Below are positions 1-6,704 of a stretch of DNA of 26,819 nucleotides, piece after piece. The position numbers and the translations under genes were made by a program. The notes under the pieces are model-generated. The model ran no database searches. It was not told the DNA's origin and saw only the letters and a program-made list of their open reading frames with translations. The stretch is taken from positions 1-26,819 of IMG/VR virus record IMGVR_UViG_3300048062_000039. One strand, given 5' to 3'. Position 1 is the first letter of the stretch. Each line of letters begins with the position of its first letter. The stretch is from a virus.

Positions 1-925
1 AAGGACAACCAGCTAATACGCATGGCTCTATTAAGTCTTTAGGAAAAGTTGCAAAATGTGCGCCTTTAAATGGTTTAGTGGTAATAGTCCAAACAGATCT
101 TTTATTTTTTTTTGGAGCTACAGGTTTTTCATTTAGAGTTTCTCTTGTATGTTTGCCACCAATTTTATCATCTGCTAATTCACTACTATATTTTTTGCCT
201 TTGGGTATTTTTCCTGCTCTAACAGCATCTTCTTTTATAGCTTCATTATCAAAATAATACTTAGGACTTTTACTTAATAAAAATATATATTCATGTGCCT
301 TTGTGCATCTATCTTTAACACTTTCAGGCATTGGGTTAGGTTTATGCCAGATAATATCTTGTCTTAAATACCAACCATCTTGTTGTAAGGCTAGTGCAAC
401 TCTCCAAGGTATACCAATTAAATCTTTTGGTTTTATTCCTTTACTTGGTTTTGGTCTTGTTACTCCATAATCTTTATCTCCTCGTAGAGATTGATTAGTT
501 GTTGTAGTTCTTCCGCCACTTGAATAACTATCGCCAAGATTTAGCCAAACAGTTCCGTCATCTCGCAATACTCGTTTTACTTCTCTAAATACTTTAACCA
601 AGTTATCAACAAATTCTTCTGGTGTTTCTTCTAATCCTAATTGACTATCTTTCCTAACTGCACCACACTTAGGACATTCTTTTTTATAAATAGCATCTCC
701 AACGACACTTCCTTTTTCAAACATGGCTTTATGGCCTGTTGATGTATCTTTACTTATTTTTGTAGTTCTCATGTGGGGGCAATCAGGATCGCCACCAATC
801 CATTCAGCAGTTCCATAATCCCTTAATCCCCAATAAGGTGGTGAAGTAATACAAGTGTTAATAGATTTATCATCTAATTTTTGTAATGTTTCTATGCAGT
901 TTCCTTGTAGTATTTGTATTTTCAT
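1..925 (-). CDS. DNA methyltransferase (N4/N6 type), C-terminus cut by window edge
   Basis: Reads leftward from an ATG at 923-925 with a good ribosome site (AAAGGAG just upstream) and stays open for 308 codons to the window edge, so the C-terminus is missing. Residues 27-32 are TSPPYW, the catalytic motif IV (S/D-PP-Y) of N6-adenine/N4-cytosine methyltransferases. This motif lies near the N-terminus, as in the beta-class order, and the SAM-binding FxGxG motif I is expected beyond the edge. Between motif IV and the rest is an insertion with C-P-H and C-P-K-C clusters that could bind zinc. The later stretch with GDSY, IPWRVA and RQDIIWHKPNPMP is typical of phage enzymes of this family. It is the last visible gene of the leftward DNA metabolism operon, 12 nt after the primase-helicase. 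Likely role: protection of phage DNA from host restriction, or marking of phage DNA. Target sequence cannot be read. Confidence 0.92.
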   Translation of the reverse strand, partial: MKIQILQGNCIETLQKLDDKSINTCITSPPYWGLRDYGTAEWIGGDPDCPHMRTTKISKDTSTGHKAMFEKGSVVGDAIYKKECPKCGAVRKDSQLGLEETPEEFVDNLVKVFREVKRVLRDDGTVWLNLGDSYSSGGRTTTTNQSLRGDKDYGVTRPKPSKGIKPKDLIGIPWRVALALQQDGWYLRQDIIWHKPNPMPESVKDRCTKAHEYIFLLSKSPKYYFDNEAIKEDAVRAGKIPKGKKYSSELADDKIGGKHTRETLNEKPVAPKKNKRSVWTITTKPFKGAHFATFPKDLIEPCVLAGCP

Positions 926-937
926 TTTTCACTCCTT

Positions 938-2755
938 TTAAAATTGGTCATATAAATTCAATGGGTTTTGTAATTCTTCTAATGGCTCTAACACTCCGTC
1001 TTTCCTAAATAATGTCTTGGTAGTGTAGTCAACATTACCAGAATTAGATTTGACTAAGGCCGCTTTTACCACACTCATACGCTCGTATGTTACTCTCTGT
1101 TCCTCGCATATCCTTTCACAATCCTCCACGCTCGCAAGCCACATAGCAATCGCCCAACGCACGCTGTCAGTAATACTACTTGCACCACGAATCTCGGCTC
1201 TATGGCTCATAGCATCATCACTATCATTAGCTAACGCACCTTTATTAAGATGATGAATCGTAAGCGTTGCACAACCAAGACGAGCTGATATGTTAGCGCA
1301 ATAACTACCCCAGAGTTGGCCAGCTTCATTACTGCTTGATACATTACCTGTGGTAAATGCTTGTAATGGGTCGAAACATACTAACTTTAAATCTGGTATA
1401 GCTTTTAATTCTTCTACTAACTCTTGTGCTATAGGGGTTATGCCTTCTTCTCTTAATAAAATCATCGGCTCTTTTTGTTCTGGAACAGGAAATACATAGA
1501 CTTCATAAGAGGAGTTAAATCGCTTACCCTTAGGGTCGAGCAAGTCTAATCGCCTATGTATTTCCATTAGATCATCTTCCGCGCAGAATATGACACTATT
1601 ACCACGCTCTACAATATCTTTTCCCCACCATCTACCGCCACAACAAATTGCAAGTGCAAGTTGTATGACACTTAATGATTTACCTACGCCACCAACTGCG
1701 GCAAGAATACCTGGTTTACCAATAGGAATAAGTCCGTCAACCAAAAACTTTTGTGGTTCTGGTTTACCTATAAGATTACGAATTGCATATTTTTGTATGC
1801 CTAGTTTATGTTCTATTAGTTCAGCCTTTACTTTTTCTAAACCATGTCGTAAATATAAATCGTTAAAGTCTCCGTGTTCACTCGGCAAACGCACGCATGA
1901 ATTAATTACCGCCTGCACGCACTCCTGCGCCTTCTTCTCTCCGACTCCACTCTCATCATTATCAAGTGCAACAACAATTCTAGCACCTGAAAGCTTGCGT
2001 ATTTGAAGGGCTACTGCCATGACGAAATTGGCAGAAAATACGCAAGCTACAGGAATCTGGGTAGCTTCATAAATAGTTGCAGAAGTTGAATAACCCTCTG
2101 CTAATATAATTTTATCTAATTTGGGAATGTCTTTTATGTCTGCACCAATGAGAAATATGTTGCCTTTTATTTCTGAATCAGAAGCAAATCTTTTATCACC
2201 ATTTTTACTAATAAACTGTAGAGAACGAATGTTTCCTGTTGTAGAATACACACCGCAAACCAACATATCCTGGTATTGCTTTAAACCATAATTTTTAACC
2301 TTTTTATTTGTGAGATACTCATGTTCAACAACATTCGGATAAGACTTGAACCAGCGTTCAACTTTTTTGGCCACTTCGTTATGCCTTTGTTTTTTAGTTT
2401 TATCAGCCCTTTGCTTAGCCTCTTGCAGTTGACGTTGTAAATCTTCTCTTTGTTGGGGTGTCATAGCTTGATGATTGACACTTGACCATTTGCCTTCAAA
2501 ACCTGTTTTCCAATTACCAAAGGTTGAAAAGTAATTACCGTTTACTTCATTGACTACATAATAGCCAGACTTTTGGTTAGTATCAGCTTTAGTACCAGCA
2601 ATATCAGTAACTGGTACTCTTACTATTTCTCCTGTTATTTGTAAATGATCGATACGCAAACCTTGTGCTTGCATTTCATTTATTAAGTCGCTTAAATCTT
2701 TTGGTTTATTTTGTTCTAAATTATTTCCTTCTGGAAAGTATTTCGTCAGATCCAT
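938..2755 (-). CDS. TOPRIM primase fused to RepA-like (AAA_25) helicase
   Basis: The ATG at 2753-2755 (MDLTKYFP) is preferred because AAAGGG precedes it; an in-frame ATG 15 nt upstream (2770) has no ribosome site. Numbering from 2755 (605 aa), an N-terminal region of unknown fold (1-120) includes a charged helix. It is followed by a TOPRIM domain with E220 in ILAEGYS, D265/D267 in ALDNDESG, and GDFNDLY near 295-301. A RecA-fold ATPase of the RepA/AAA_25 type comes next, with Walker A GGVGKS (K359), Walker B LKLVCFDP (D462) and TIHHLNKG near 500. These domains indicate primer synthesis plus 5'-3' unwinding at the phage fork. No N-terminal zinc-binding domain is present; the preceding gene encodes a separate CxxC protein that might supply it (inference). 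The start overlaps the end of that gene by 35 nt. Function class is firm; whether the priming activity is intact is not. Confidence 0.9.
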   Translation of the reverse strand: MDLTKYFPEGNNLEQNKPKDLSDLINEMQAQGLRIDHLQITGEIVRVPVTDIAGTKADTNQKSGYYVVNEVNGNYFSTFGNWKTGFEGKWSSVNHQAMTPQQREDLQRQLQEAKQRADKTKKQRHNEVAKKVERWFKSYPNVVEHEYLTNKKVKNYGLKQYQDMLVCGVYSTTGNIRSLQFISKNGDKRFASDSEIKGNIFLIGADIKDIPKLDKIILAEGYSTSATIYEATQIPVACVFSANFVMAVALQIRKLSGARIVVALDNDESGVGEKKAQECVQAVINSCVRLPSEHGDFNDLYLRHGLEKVKAELIEHKLGIQKYAIRNLIGKPEPQKFLVDGLIPIGKPGILAAVGGVGKSLSVIQLALAICCGGRWWGKDIVERGNSVIFCAEDDLMEIHRRLDLLDPKGKRFNSSYEVYVFPVPEQKEPMILLREEGITPIAQELVEELKAIPDLKLVCFDPLQAFTTGNVSSSNEAGQLWGSYCANISARLGCATLTIHHLNKGALANDSDDAMSHRAEIRGASSITDSVRWAIAMWLASVEDCERICEEQRVTYERMSVVKAALVKSNSGNVDYTTKTLFRKDGVLEPLEELQNPLNLYDQF

Positions 2756-3125
2756 GTTTTGCCCTTTCATCGTCTTGTTGAGCTACAGCGTTAGCCCAGT
2801 TTAAATATTCTCTTACTATAGAAGTAAACACCCTTTTTCTTTTATCCCTATCCCATTTATGTAATGGTTGATTATTTTCCTCTCTTGATAGTTCTAAATA
2901 AACTTCTTTGGTTTGTGCTATGGAGTATTCAACACCTTCGTCATTGAGCTGTGCTTTGTTTGGTAATCGCTTACCTTCTCCAATCTTTTTTAAATGATCC
3001 ATACTACACGCACCTAACCAATAGTCTCCGTCTTTATGAAGTAGTGGCCCAGCTGGTGCTTTACAATATGCACACAGCGTGGGCTTGTTATTACCATTAA
3101 ACTTAAAATGGTGTATCGTCATCAT
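2721..3125 (-). CDS. Small CxxC protein between SSB-like gene and primase-helicase
   Basis: About 134 aa. The frame opens with TTG-ATG-ATG at 3128-3120; the first ATG (3125) is taken as start. No clear ribosome site is seen, and the start lies inside the end of the SSB-like gene (23-nt overlap), so translational coupling is likely. Near residues 17-21 is C-x-Y-C (LCAYCKAP) and about 20 residues later W-L-G-A-C, a spacing that could form a small zinc site with one more ligand such as a His. The rest is helical and charged (KWDRDKRKRVF) with no recognisable catalytic motif. The gene also overlaps the start of the primase-helicase by 35 nt. Its position between an SSB-like protein and a TOPRIM-helicase suggests a replication accessory, possibly a detached primase zinc module, but this is inference from context only. 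Confidence 0.75.
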   Translation of the reverse strand: MMTIHHFKFNGNNKPTLCAYCKAPAGPLLHKDGDYWLGACSMDHLKKIGEGKRLPNKAQLNDEGVEYSIAQTKEVYLELSREENNQPLHKWDRDKRKRVFTSIVREYLNWANAVAQQDDERAKHGSDEILSRRK

Positions 3126-3594
3126 CAACAGTAGTTGTACCCATTGCTGCTAAATCTGAATCAGACGGACCAGTTTTAATATTGTCATCAACGGCTTCTG
3201 CTTTTTTATCGGTAGCTTGCCAAGTTCTACCCCAATCTTCATTAATCTTTAGATAACCGTTTTCATCTTTGACTAATTCAGCTGAGACACTTTTACCCAT
3301 AAATTCAGTTGCAGTATTTTTTGGTGCTTCTTTAATACCCATAGCTTGTGCCATAAGCATCATTGATTTAACACCACTTTGAACATACTTCTCATTATCG
3401 TGTCCTACAGTAAAGGTATGATTTAACCTTATACCAGTACCGTCAATTTCAAAGTACATCTTACAACCACGCCAACCGTTTCTACCTTCTACTAAATCTT
3501 CATCTTCGCCTTGCCAATGTAGAACGTGTCTACCTGGCTCAACAACCGACTTACCTTCATTAGAGGTATCTACATTAAAATTACTTAAATCCAT
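3103..3594 (-). CDS. SSB-like protein (DUF669-type) with acidic C-terminal tip
   Basis: 163 aa, ATG at 3592-3594 with AGGAG six bases upstream. The body (about 20-125) is mixed beta with GRHVLHWQGEDED, RNGWRGCKMYFEIDG and SVSAELVKDENGYLKI. This pattern looks like the DUF669-type proteins that accompany Sak4-like ATPases in phages. The C-terminal third is a low-complexity acidic linker ending in DDDDTPF. That matches the conserved acidic tip of bacterial SSB (DDDIPF type), which recruits partner proteins. Together these suggest a phage single-stranded DNA-binding protein acting in replication and recombination. It sits two genes downstream of the Sak4-like ATPase and upstream of the primase-helicase. 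An OB fold cannot be proven from sequence alone; the tail is the strongest direct sign. Confidence 0.75.
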   Translation of the reverse strand: MDLSNFNVDTSNEGKSVVEPGRHVLHWQGEDEDLVEGRNGWRGCKMYFEIDGTGIRLNHTFTVGHDNEKYVQSGVKSMMLMAQAMGIKEAPKNTATEFMGKSVSAELVKDENGYLKINEDWGRTWQATDKKAEAVDDNIKTGPSDSDLAAMGTTTVDDDDTPF

Positions 3595-3612
3595 TTTTTA
3601 CTCCTATTTAGA

Positions 3613-3813
3613 TTAACCTGGATCGTAAGAAGAATAAGTATTTAGATACTCATTCAAGTCCTCACAATCCTTTTTTAAATCAGCAAGCCTATCGTAGGTT
3701 TCAACTGGATAAGACTCAGCTTCAAAATCAACTTTGGTTAATAATGAATCAAGTCTTGCAGTTATCCTGTCAAGGTCTCGCTGTACCACGTCTATATCAG
3801 ATAAGATACTCAC
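3613..3813 (-). CDS. Small coiled-coil protein, GTG start
   Basis: 66 aa. The start codon is GTG (3811-3813), overlapping the TGA of the Sak4-like gene in a GTGA junction, so it is probably translated by coupling. The protein is rich in Asp, Leu and Lys with heptad-like spacing (VVQRDLDRITARLDSLL, then YDRLADLKKDCEDLNEYL), suggesting two helices that form a coiled coil or helical hairpin. No catalytic or DNA-binding motif is visible. It lies between the Sak4-like ATPase and the SSB-like gene (18-nt gap), so an accessory role in the recombination module is possible. I do not recognise a family. Confidence 0.7.
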   Translation of the reverse strand: MSILSDIDVVQRDLDRITARLDSLLTKVDFEAESYPVETYDRLADLKKDCEDLNEYLNTYSSYDPG

Positions 3814-4532
3814 TTCAACATTTCCTCACGGATTGTATTCCAATCCATTGGTAATTCGTCTGGTAAGTTATATCTGTTCTTTGCAAGAAAAGCTGGGTCG
3901 TTGTTGGTGTAGATGATTCTATCACCAGACACAGTTTTAGTAGTCATACCACTCTTACCTTGCACCTTAATAGTTCCTAACTTCTTAGCTGCAAAAAAGC
4001 ACGCATCAGAATGTTCCAACAATAATGCTGAAGCTTTCTTATGAAGTTTAAGAGAATATCTATCGTAAGCTTCGATTCGTGGATCTTCCACTTTTCTAAC
4101 TTCACTATGACATATCTGGAATATCATCATTCCTTTATCTCTTAGTCTATTAAGTTTTTCTACATATTCACCCCAATATCGAAGTGTCTCTGCATAACCT
4201 TTACCATAGCTAGGTTGATCTATTGATTTCCAGCTATTATCTTCACAAACTTTATCCCAAAGTAATCGTTCAAACCAATCTAATGAATCAACACAAACAG
4301 TTTTATATTCATGTTTCTCATTATAAAGTTCATCTAAATTATTCATTACATCAGAATATGTTTTACATGGTATATGATCCATTTGAATCTTACCCAAACC
4401 ATCTTCAACGTCTAACATAATTGGGTTTCTAGTTTGTGATGCTAAATAAGTTTTACCAACAGCAGCTTCACCATGAACAATAATTCTTGGTGGTTTCTGT
4501 TTGGTCTTTTTTCGTATATCAGCTAGACTCAT
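3810..4532 (-). CDS. Sak4-like RecA-fold ATPase (AAA_24), phage recombinase
   Basis: 240 aa, ATG at 4530-4532 in an ATGA overlap with the preceding gene. A short N-terminal basic stretch is followed by Walker A GEAAVGKT (residues 21-28) and Walker B KTVCVDSLD (D82). A beta strand MMIFQICHSEVR (135-146) then leads to a region rich in Lys and His (LKLHKKASALLLEHSD). The short single-domain RecA core is characteristic of the AAA_24/Sak4 group. Sak4 proteins are single-strand annealing or exchange ATPases that work with a phage SSB and an exonuclease. Here the neighbours are a Cas4/RecB-like nuclease upstream and an SSB-like protein downstream, which fits. A general nucleotide-binding role is the main alternative. 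Confidence 0.85.
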   Translation of the reverse strand: MSLADIRKKTKQKPPRIIVHGEAAVGKTYLASQTRNPIMLDVEDGLGKIQMDHIPCKTYSDVMNNLDELYNEKHEYKTVCVDSLDWFERLLWDKVCEDNSWKSIDQPSYGKGYAETLRYWGEYVEKLNRLRDKGMMIFQICHSEVRKVEDPRIEAYDRYSLKLHKKASALLLEHSDACFFAAKKLGTIKVQGKSGMTTKTVSGDRIIYTNNDPAFLAKNRYNLPDELPMDWNTIREEMLK

Positions 4533-4789
4533 TTAGACACCTCAATCTTTTTTTCATCTTCTGGCTCTAATATGTTTTTCATACGAGCCTCGTAAGATGA
4601 AAGTAAAGTATTTAAGTCATCTATATCGTTGTTAGCTTTAATAATAAACTCATCTCTGATTTGTCTTTTATCTTGCCAACGGATATATAATTGCTTTGCT
4701 TCATCTGGCATATCATTAACTTTATGTTCCTTGCCATCATCAGCAAACTTAACTGTTGGTTCATCAACAGCTTTATCTTTTTCACTCAT
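4529..4789 (-). CDS. Small acidic helical protein (possibly DUF6447-like)
   Basis: 86 aa from the ATG at 4787-4789, chosen because AAAGGAG lies seven bases upstream. The longer in-frame version from 4903 would overlap the nuclease gene by over 100 nt and starts with an unrelated hydrophobic stretch. It begins MSEKDKAVDEPTVKFADDG, with a short beta-like segment (VKFADDGKEHKV), then MPDEAKQLYIRWQDK and a long charged helix through residues 45-75. The arrangement of a short strand pair, DEAK and an anti-parallel helical pair resembles DUF6447-like small proteins, but the match is from memory. It overlaps the nuclease gene by 8 nt and the Sak4-like gene by 4 nt. Function unknown. Confidence 0.75.
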   Translation of the reverse strand: MSEKDKAVDEPTVKFADDGKEHKVNDMPDEAKQLYIRWQDKRQIRDEFIIKANNDIDDLNTLLSSYEARMKNILEPEDEKKIEVSK

Positions 4790-5519
4790 TAGTTTCTCCT
4801 TTATTATATTGTTTATATAAATCGCAGATGCTTCTTGCGTTACAAAAGCGACAATGATCCCCATAAACAAATACAGGGTTTTCCTCCAAGCACGCATCCA
4901 CACGCGGCTTTAAGAAATCGTAGGCCCAATCCACCAAAAACTCTGCGGTGGTAGTCCATGTCTTGATAGGTCCGCCACCCCATGTTGCGCGAGGTTGGAC
5001 TATTGTAATCTCTACTTCAGTATCTTCATTACCATAACGAGATAATGCACCTATTGCATATATCATGGCTTGTTTGTTGTGTTCTGGACTAACAGGATAT
5101 TTACCTGTCTTTAAATCTATCACGCACATTTTATGTGGAGTGATTATTAATGCATCTGCATAACCGTATAAATCTTCTGATATTTCTTGGCATCTAACTT
5201 TTTGTTCTACTAATAGTTTGCCGTTTAATCTTTTTGCTCTGTCTTGCACATATTCAACATAAATCTTTGCACAATCAATCATGTCTTGGTCGACTTCTAT
5301 TTCAAAATCTTCTACATATTCTTTTTTACCAAGCCAATAATCTTCAAGTGTCACATCAACCAAGAATCCCTTTAAGAGTTGTTCTGTCATGTTGTGTATT
5401 AATGTACCAACAGCGGCTGGTAAACCAACTTGATAATCTACCTTGGCTGCCAATGTTGGCATACCAGGGCAATTAGTCCATTTTTCCGCTGCTGATGGGC
5501 TAAGTTTGGCGTGCTTCAT
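4782..5519 (-). CDS. Cas4/RecB-like PD-(D/E)XK exonuclease (DUF2800-type) with four cysteines
   Basis: 245 aa. RecB-family nuclease motifs are in order: H42 in GTLIHNMTE, D122 in LYGYADALI, D135-L-K137 in VIDLKTGK, and Q150 in HNKQAMIYA. A cysteine at 17 (WTNCPG) and three near the C-terminus (C223, C226, C232 in HCRFC..SIC) match the split arrangement that holds a 4Fe-4S cluster in Cas4 and AddB-type nucleases. The overall pattern fits DUF2800 phage proteins. Likely function is resection of DNA ends to give single strands for the Sak4-like and SSB-like proteins encoded next, or degradation of host DNA. It is the second gene of the leftward operon; its start overlaps the HTH gene by 20 nt. 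Confidence 0.88.
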   Translation of the reverse strand: MKHAKLSPSAAEKWTNCPGMPTLAAKVDYQVGLPAAVGTLIHNMTEQLLKGFLVDVTLEDYWLGKKEYVEDFEIEVDQDMIDCAKIYVEYVQDRAKRLNGKLLVEQKVRCQEISEDLYGYADALIITPHKMCVIDLKTGKYPVSPEHNKQAMIYAIGALSRYGNEDTEVEITIVQPRATWGGGPIKTWTTTAEFLVDWAYDFLKPRVDACLEENPVFVYGDHCRFCNARSICDLYKQYNKGETNE

Positions 5520-5700
5520 GTGATACCCTTGCTTCTTCCTCTGCTCTTATGATTTCGTCAATATCATATAAAATTTTACCGTTAAGGTTTAGATAGTCTG
5601 GCCCAATCTTCTTTGCGCGCCATCCCTCTATCGTTCTTGGAGATCTACTCCACCTTTGAGCGAGTTGTTTAGTATCAAGAAAAGTTTTTTCTTTTTCCAT
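5500..5700 (-). CDS. Small helix-turn-helix DNA-binding protein (HTH_17/MerR-like)
   Basis: 66 aa, ATG at 5698-5700 preceded by AGGGAG. The N-terminal half FLDTKQLAQRWSRSPRTIEGWRAKKIGP is a typical HTH_17/AlpA-type winged helix: the D-T-K-Q-L-A-Q-R-W helix, S-P-R-T-I-E-G-W recognition helix, then K-K-I-G-P and a short beta pair with YLNLNGKILYDIDEI. It is the first gene of the leftward DNA metabolism operon and lies beside the divergent promoter region, the usual place for a regulator. Proteins of this fold also serve as excisionases, but no integrase is in the window. Binding to the 5701-5787 region is a natural guess, not shown. Confidence 0.82.
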   Translation of the reverse strand: MEKEKTFLDTKQLAQRWSRSPRTIEGWRAKKIGPDYLNLNGKILYDIDEIIRAEEEARVSHEARQT

Positions 5701-5723
5701 TTAATCTCCCTTTTTGTTTTGAT

Positions 5724-5759
5724 TTGTTATAATATAATCGTAAATGTACTTGAATACAA
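5724..5759 (-). promoter_or_regulatory. Putative leftward promoter of the DNA metabolism operon
   Basis: On the minus strand, TTGTAT (5754-5759) is followed after exactly 17 bp by TATATT (5731-5736), a fair match to a bacterial housekeeping sigma promoter. Predicted start of RNA is about 5724, leaving a leader of roughly 24 nt before the ATG of the HTH gene with its AGGGAG site. No T7-like phage RNA polymerase is encoded in the window, so host polymerase use is reasonable here. Confidence 0.55.
5725..5738 (+). promoter_or_regulatory. Putative rightward extended -10 promoter with two overlapping TATAAT boxes
   Basis: On the plus strand, TGTTATAAT (5725-5733) is an extended -10 element with a perfect TATAAT, and a second perfect TATAAT overlaps it at 5733-5738. 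No good -35 element is seen at the right distance. RNA would begin near 5741-5745, giving about 45 nt before the ATG at 5788. It overlaps the leftward promoter, so the two may compete. Confidence 0.5.
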
Positions 5760-5787
5760 CAGTTAATTTAAAAAAAGGAGTAGAAAT

Positions 5788-6081
5788 ATGTCGATAGACG
5801 ATATAAAAAAAGAAGAATGGGATCGAGTTCGTAAAGACGGACAGGATAATGTAACTGATATAAAACCAGATATGGTTAATAAACCAGCACATTACCAAGG
5901 AAAGATAGAGTGCATAGAACTAATCAGGGATAGAGTTGGTTCTAAAGGATATGCAGCTTATTTAGAAGGTAACATCTGGAAGTATTTATATAGACATAAG
6001 AATAAAGAAGAGAACATACAAGACTTAAAAAAATGTCAATGGTATTTAAACGAGTTAGTTAAATATTACGAGGAGTTGTAG
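5788..6081 (+). CDS. DUF3310 family protein
   Basis: 97 aa, ATG with AAAGGAG upstream; first of only two rightward genes. The family signature is clear: NKPAHYQG (31-38) followed by ECIELI, then GNIWKYLYRHKNK (61-73) and IQDLKKCQWYLNELV (77-91). DUF3310 proteins are widespread in phages, are often small early proteins, and have been described as nucleotide kinase-like without proof of activity. There is no P-loop here. Expression from the divergent promoter region and the strong ribosome site suggest early synthesis. It is followed by a 21-nt gap and a second small gene. Confidence 0.88.
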   Translation: MSIDDIKKEEWDRVRKDGQDNVTDIKPDMVNKPAHYQGKIECIELIRDRVGSKGYAAYLEGNIWKYLYRHKNKEENIQDLKKCQWYLNELVKYYEEL

Positions 6082-6102
6082 GGATTTACCAAGGAGGTAA
6101 AC

Positions 6103-6318
6103 ATGAACTTATATGAGTTTGATGATCGAATCTTAAAAGAAAGAAACGGAAGAAAACCTATATATGTAAACAAACACCTTGCAGAAAGATTTAAAAACTT
6201 CTGTAAGAGTGAGCAGAAAGACCCACATGAAGTGGCTGAATATCTAATATCATTAGGTATGAATTCTGCTAAATACTATGAAGAACCTAAGGTGTCTGTT
6301 GACATCGAAGCTCTTTAA
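6103..6318 (+). CDS. Small protein of unknown function, possibly CopG/ribbon-helix-helix-like
   Basis: 71 aa, ATG with an excellent AAGGAGGT ribosome site. The middle, RKPIYVNKHLAERFKNFCKSEQKDPHEVAEYLISLG (about 17-52), has a short strand then two helices, an arrangement seen in ribbon-helix-helix DNA-binding proteins (strand, K-x-L-A-E-R-F helix, then a second helix). This is suggestive only. The last 32 nt run into the end of the opposing nuclease gene (stop at 6287), so the two transcripts are complementary there. It is probably co-transcribed with the DUF3310 gene. Confidence 0.75.
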   Translation: MNLYEFDDRILKERNGRKPIYVNKHLAERFKNFCKSEQKDPHEVAEYLISLGMNSAKYYEEPKVSVDIEAL

Positions 6319-6700
6319 ATAGGTTTTTTACATTAGTTAGCGAGTCCATCGCTTGCATCTCTTCGTCTTTAATGGTTATCTGTTTTTTTCCGTCTGCAAA
6401 AGTAAAGACAACTTTCTGTGGACCTAAAGCAACCAAAGCATAAACATCTATTGCATTTTTTTCGTATTGCCTACTTTTAGCAAAAGCACCGCGCCTAAAA
6501 TCAAACTGCCATGACACTCTATGTGTTTGTATCCTAGATTGTGTTTTAACTTGGCACTTATATAGCTTATGGTCAACGTCAAAGATTATGTCTGCTTCTG
6601 CGCTATGTGGAACGATAACCACAGTATCAGCATATAAAGAAAGTAGCGAGGCTACTAAGTACTCTCCAGATCGGCCAACTCTTTCCGATTGGCGTGGCAT
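6287..6700 (-). CDS. Small PD-(D/E)XK endonuclease-like protein
   Basis: 137 aa. The order of residues fits a PD-(D/E)XK fold: E13 in RSGEYLVASLL, D37 in HSAEADIIFDVDHK, and a Q50-x-K52 pair in YKCQVKTQSR, followed by W and aromatic strands. It resembles the small PDDEXK endonuclease families (PF11645-like) that include archaeal resolvase-like and intron endonuclease-like members. No ribosome site is obvious before the ATG (6698-6700), and it lies 4 nt after the stop of the large structural gene, so coupling is possible. It ends the long leftward structural block and overlaps the converging small gene. Role could be host DNA degradation or junction cleavage. Confidence 0.75.
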   Translation of the reverse strand: MPRQSERVGRSGEYLVASLLSLYADTVVIVPHSAEADIIFDVDHKLYKCQVKTQSRIQTHRVSWQFDFRRGAFAKSRQYEKNAIDVYALVALGPQKVVFTFADGKKQITIKDEEMQAMDSLTNVKNLFKELRCQQTP

Positions 6701-6704
6701 GAGG

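Noticed and set aside
4790-4903. Longer N-terminus with a membrane-like stretch for the 86-aa gene at 4529-4789
   Set aside because: This part is the out-of-frame reading of the Cas4-like nuclease gene; the ATG at 4789 has a strong AAAGGAG site.
5500-5700. HTH protein as an excisionase, hence a temperate phage
   Set aside because: The fold is also used by many regulators; no integrase, attachment site or repressor pair was seen in the window.
5701-5898. Minus-strand frame of 65 aa covering the divergent region
   Set aside because: It overlaps the well supported DUF3310 gene and the promoter region and has a composition typical of AT-rich non-coding DNA.
6285-6330. Terminator at the convergent junction (AACCTA...TAGGTTTTTT)
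   Set aside because: The two 6-bp arms are over 30 bases apart with a coding loop; too weak to call.
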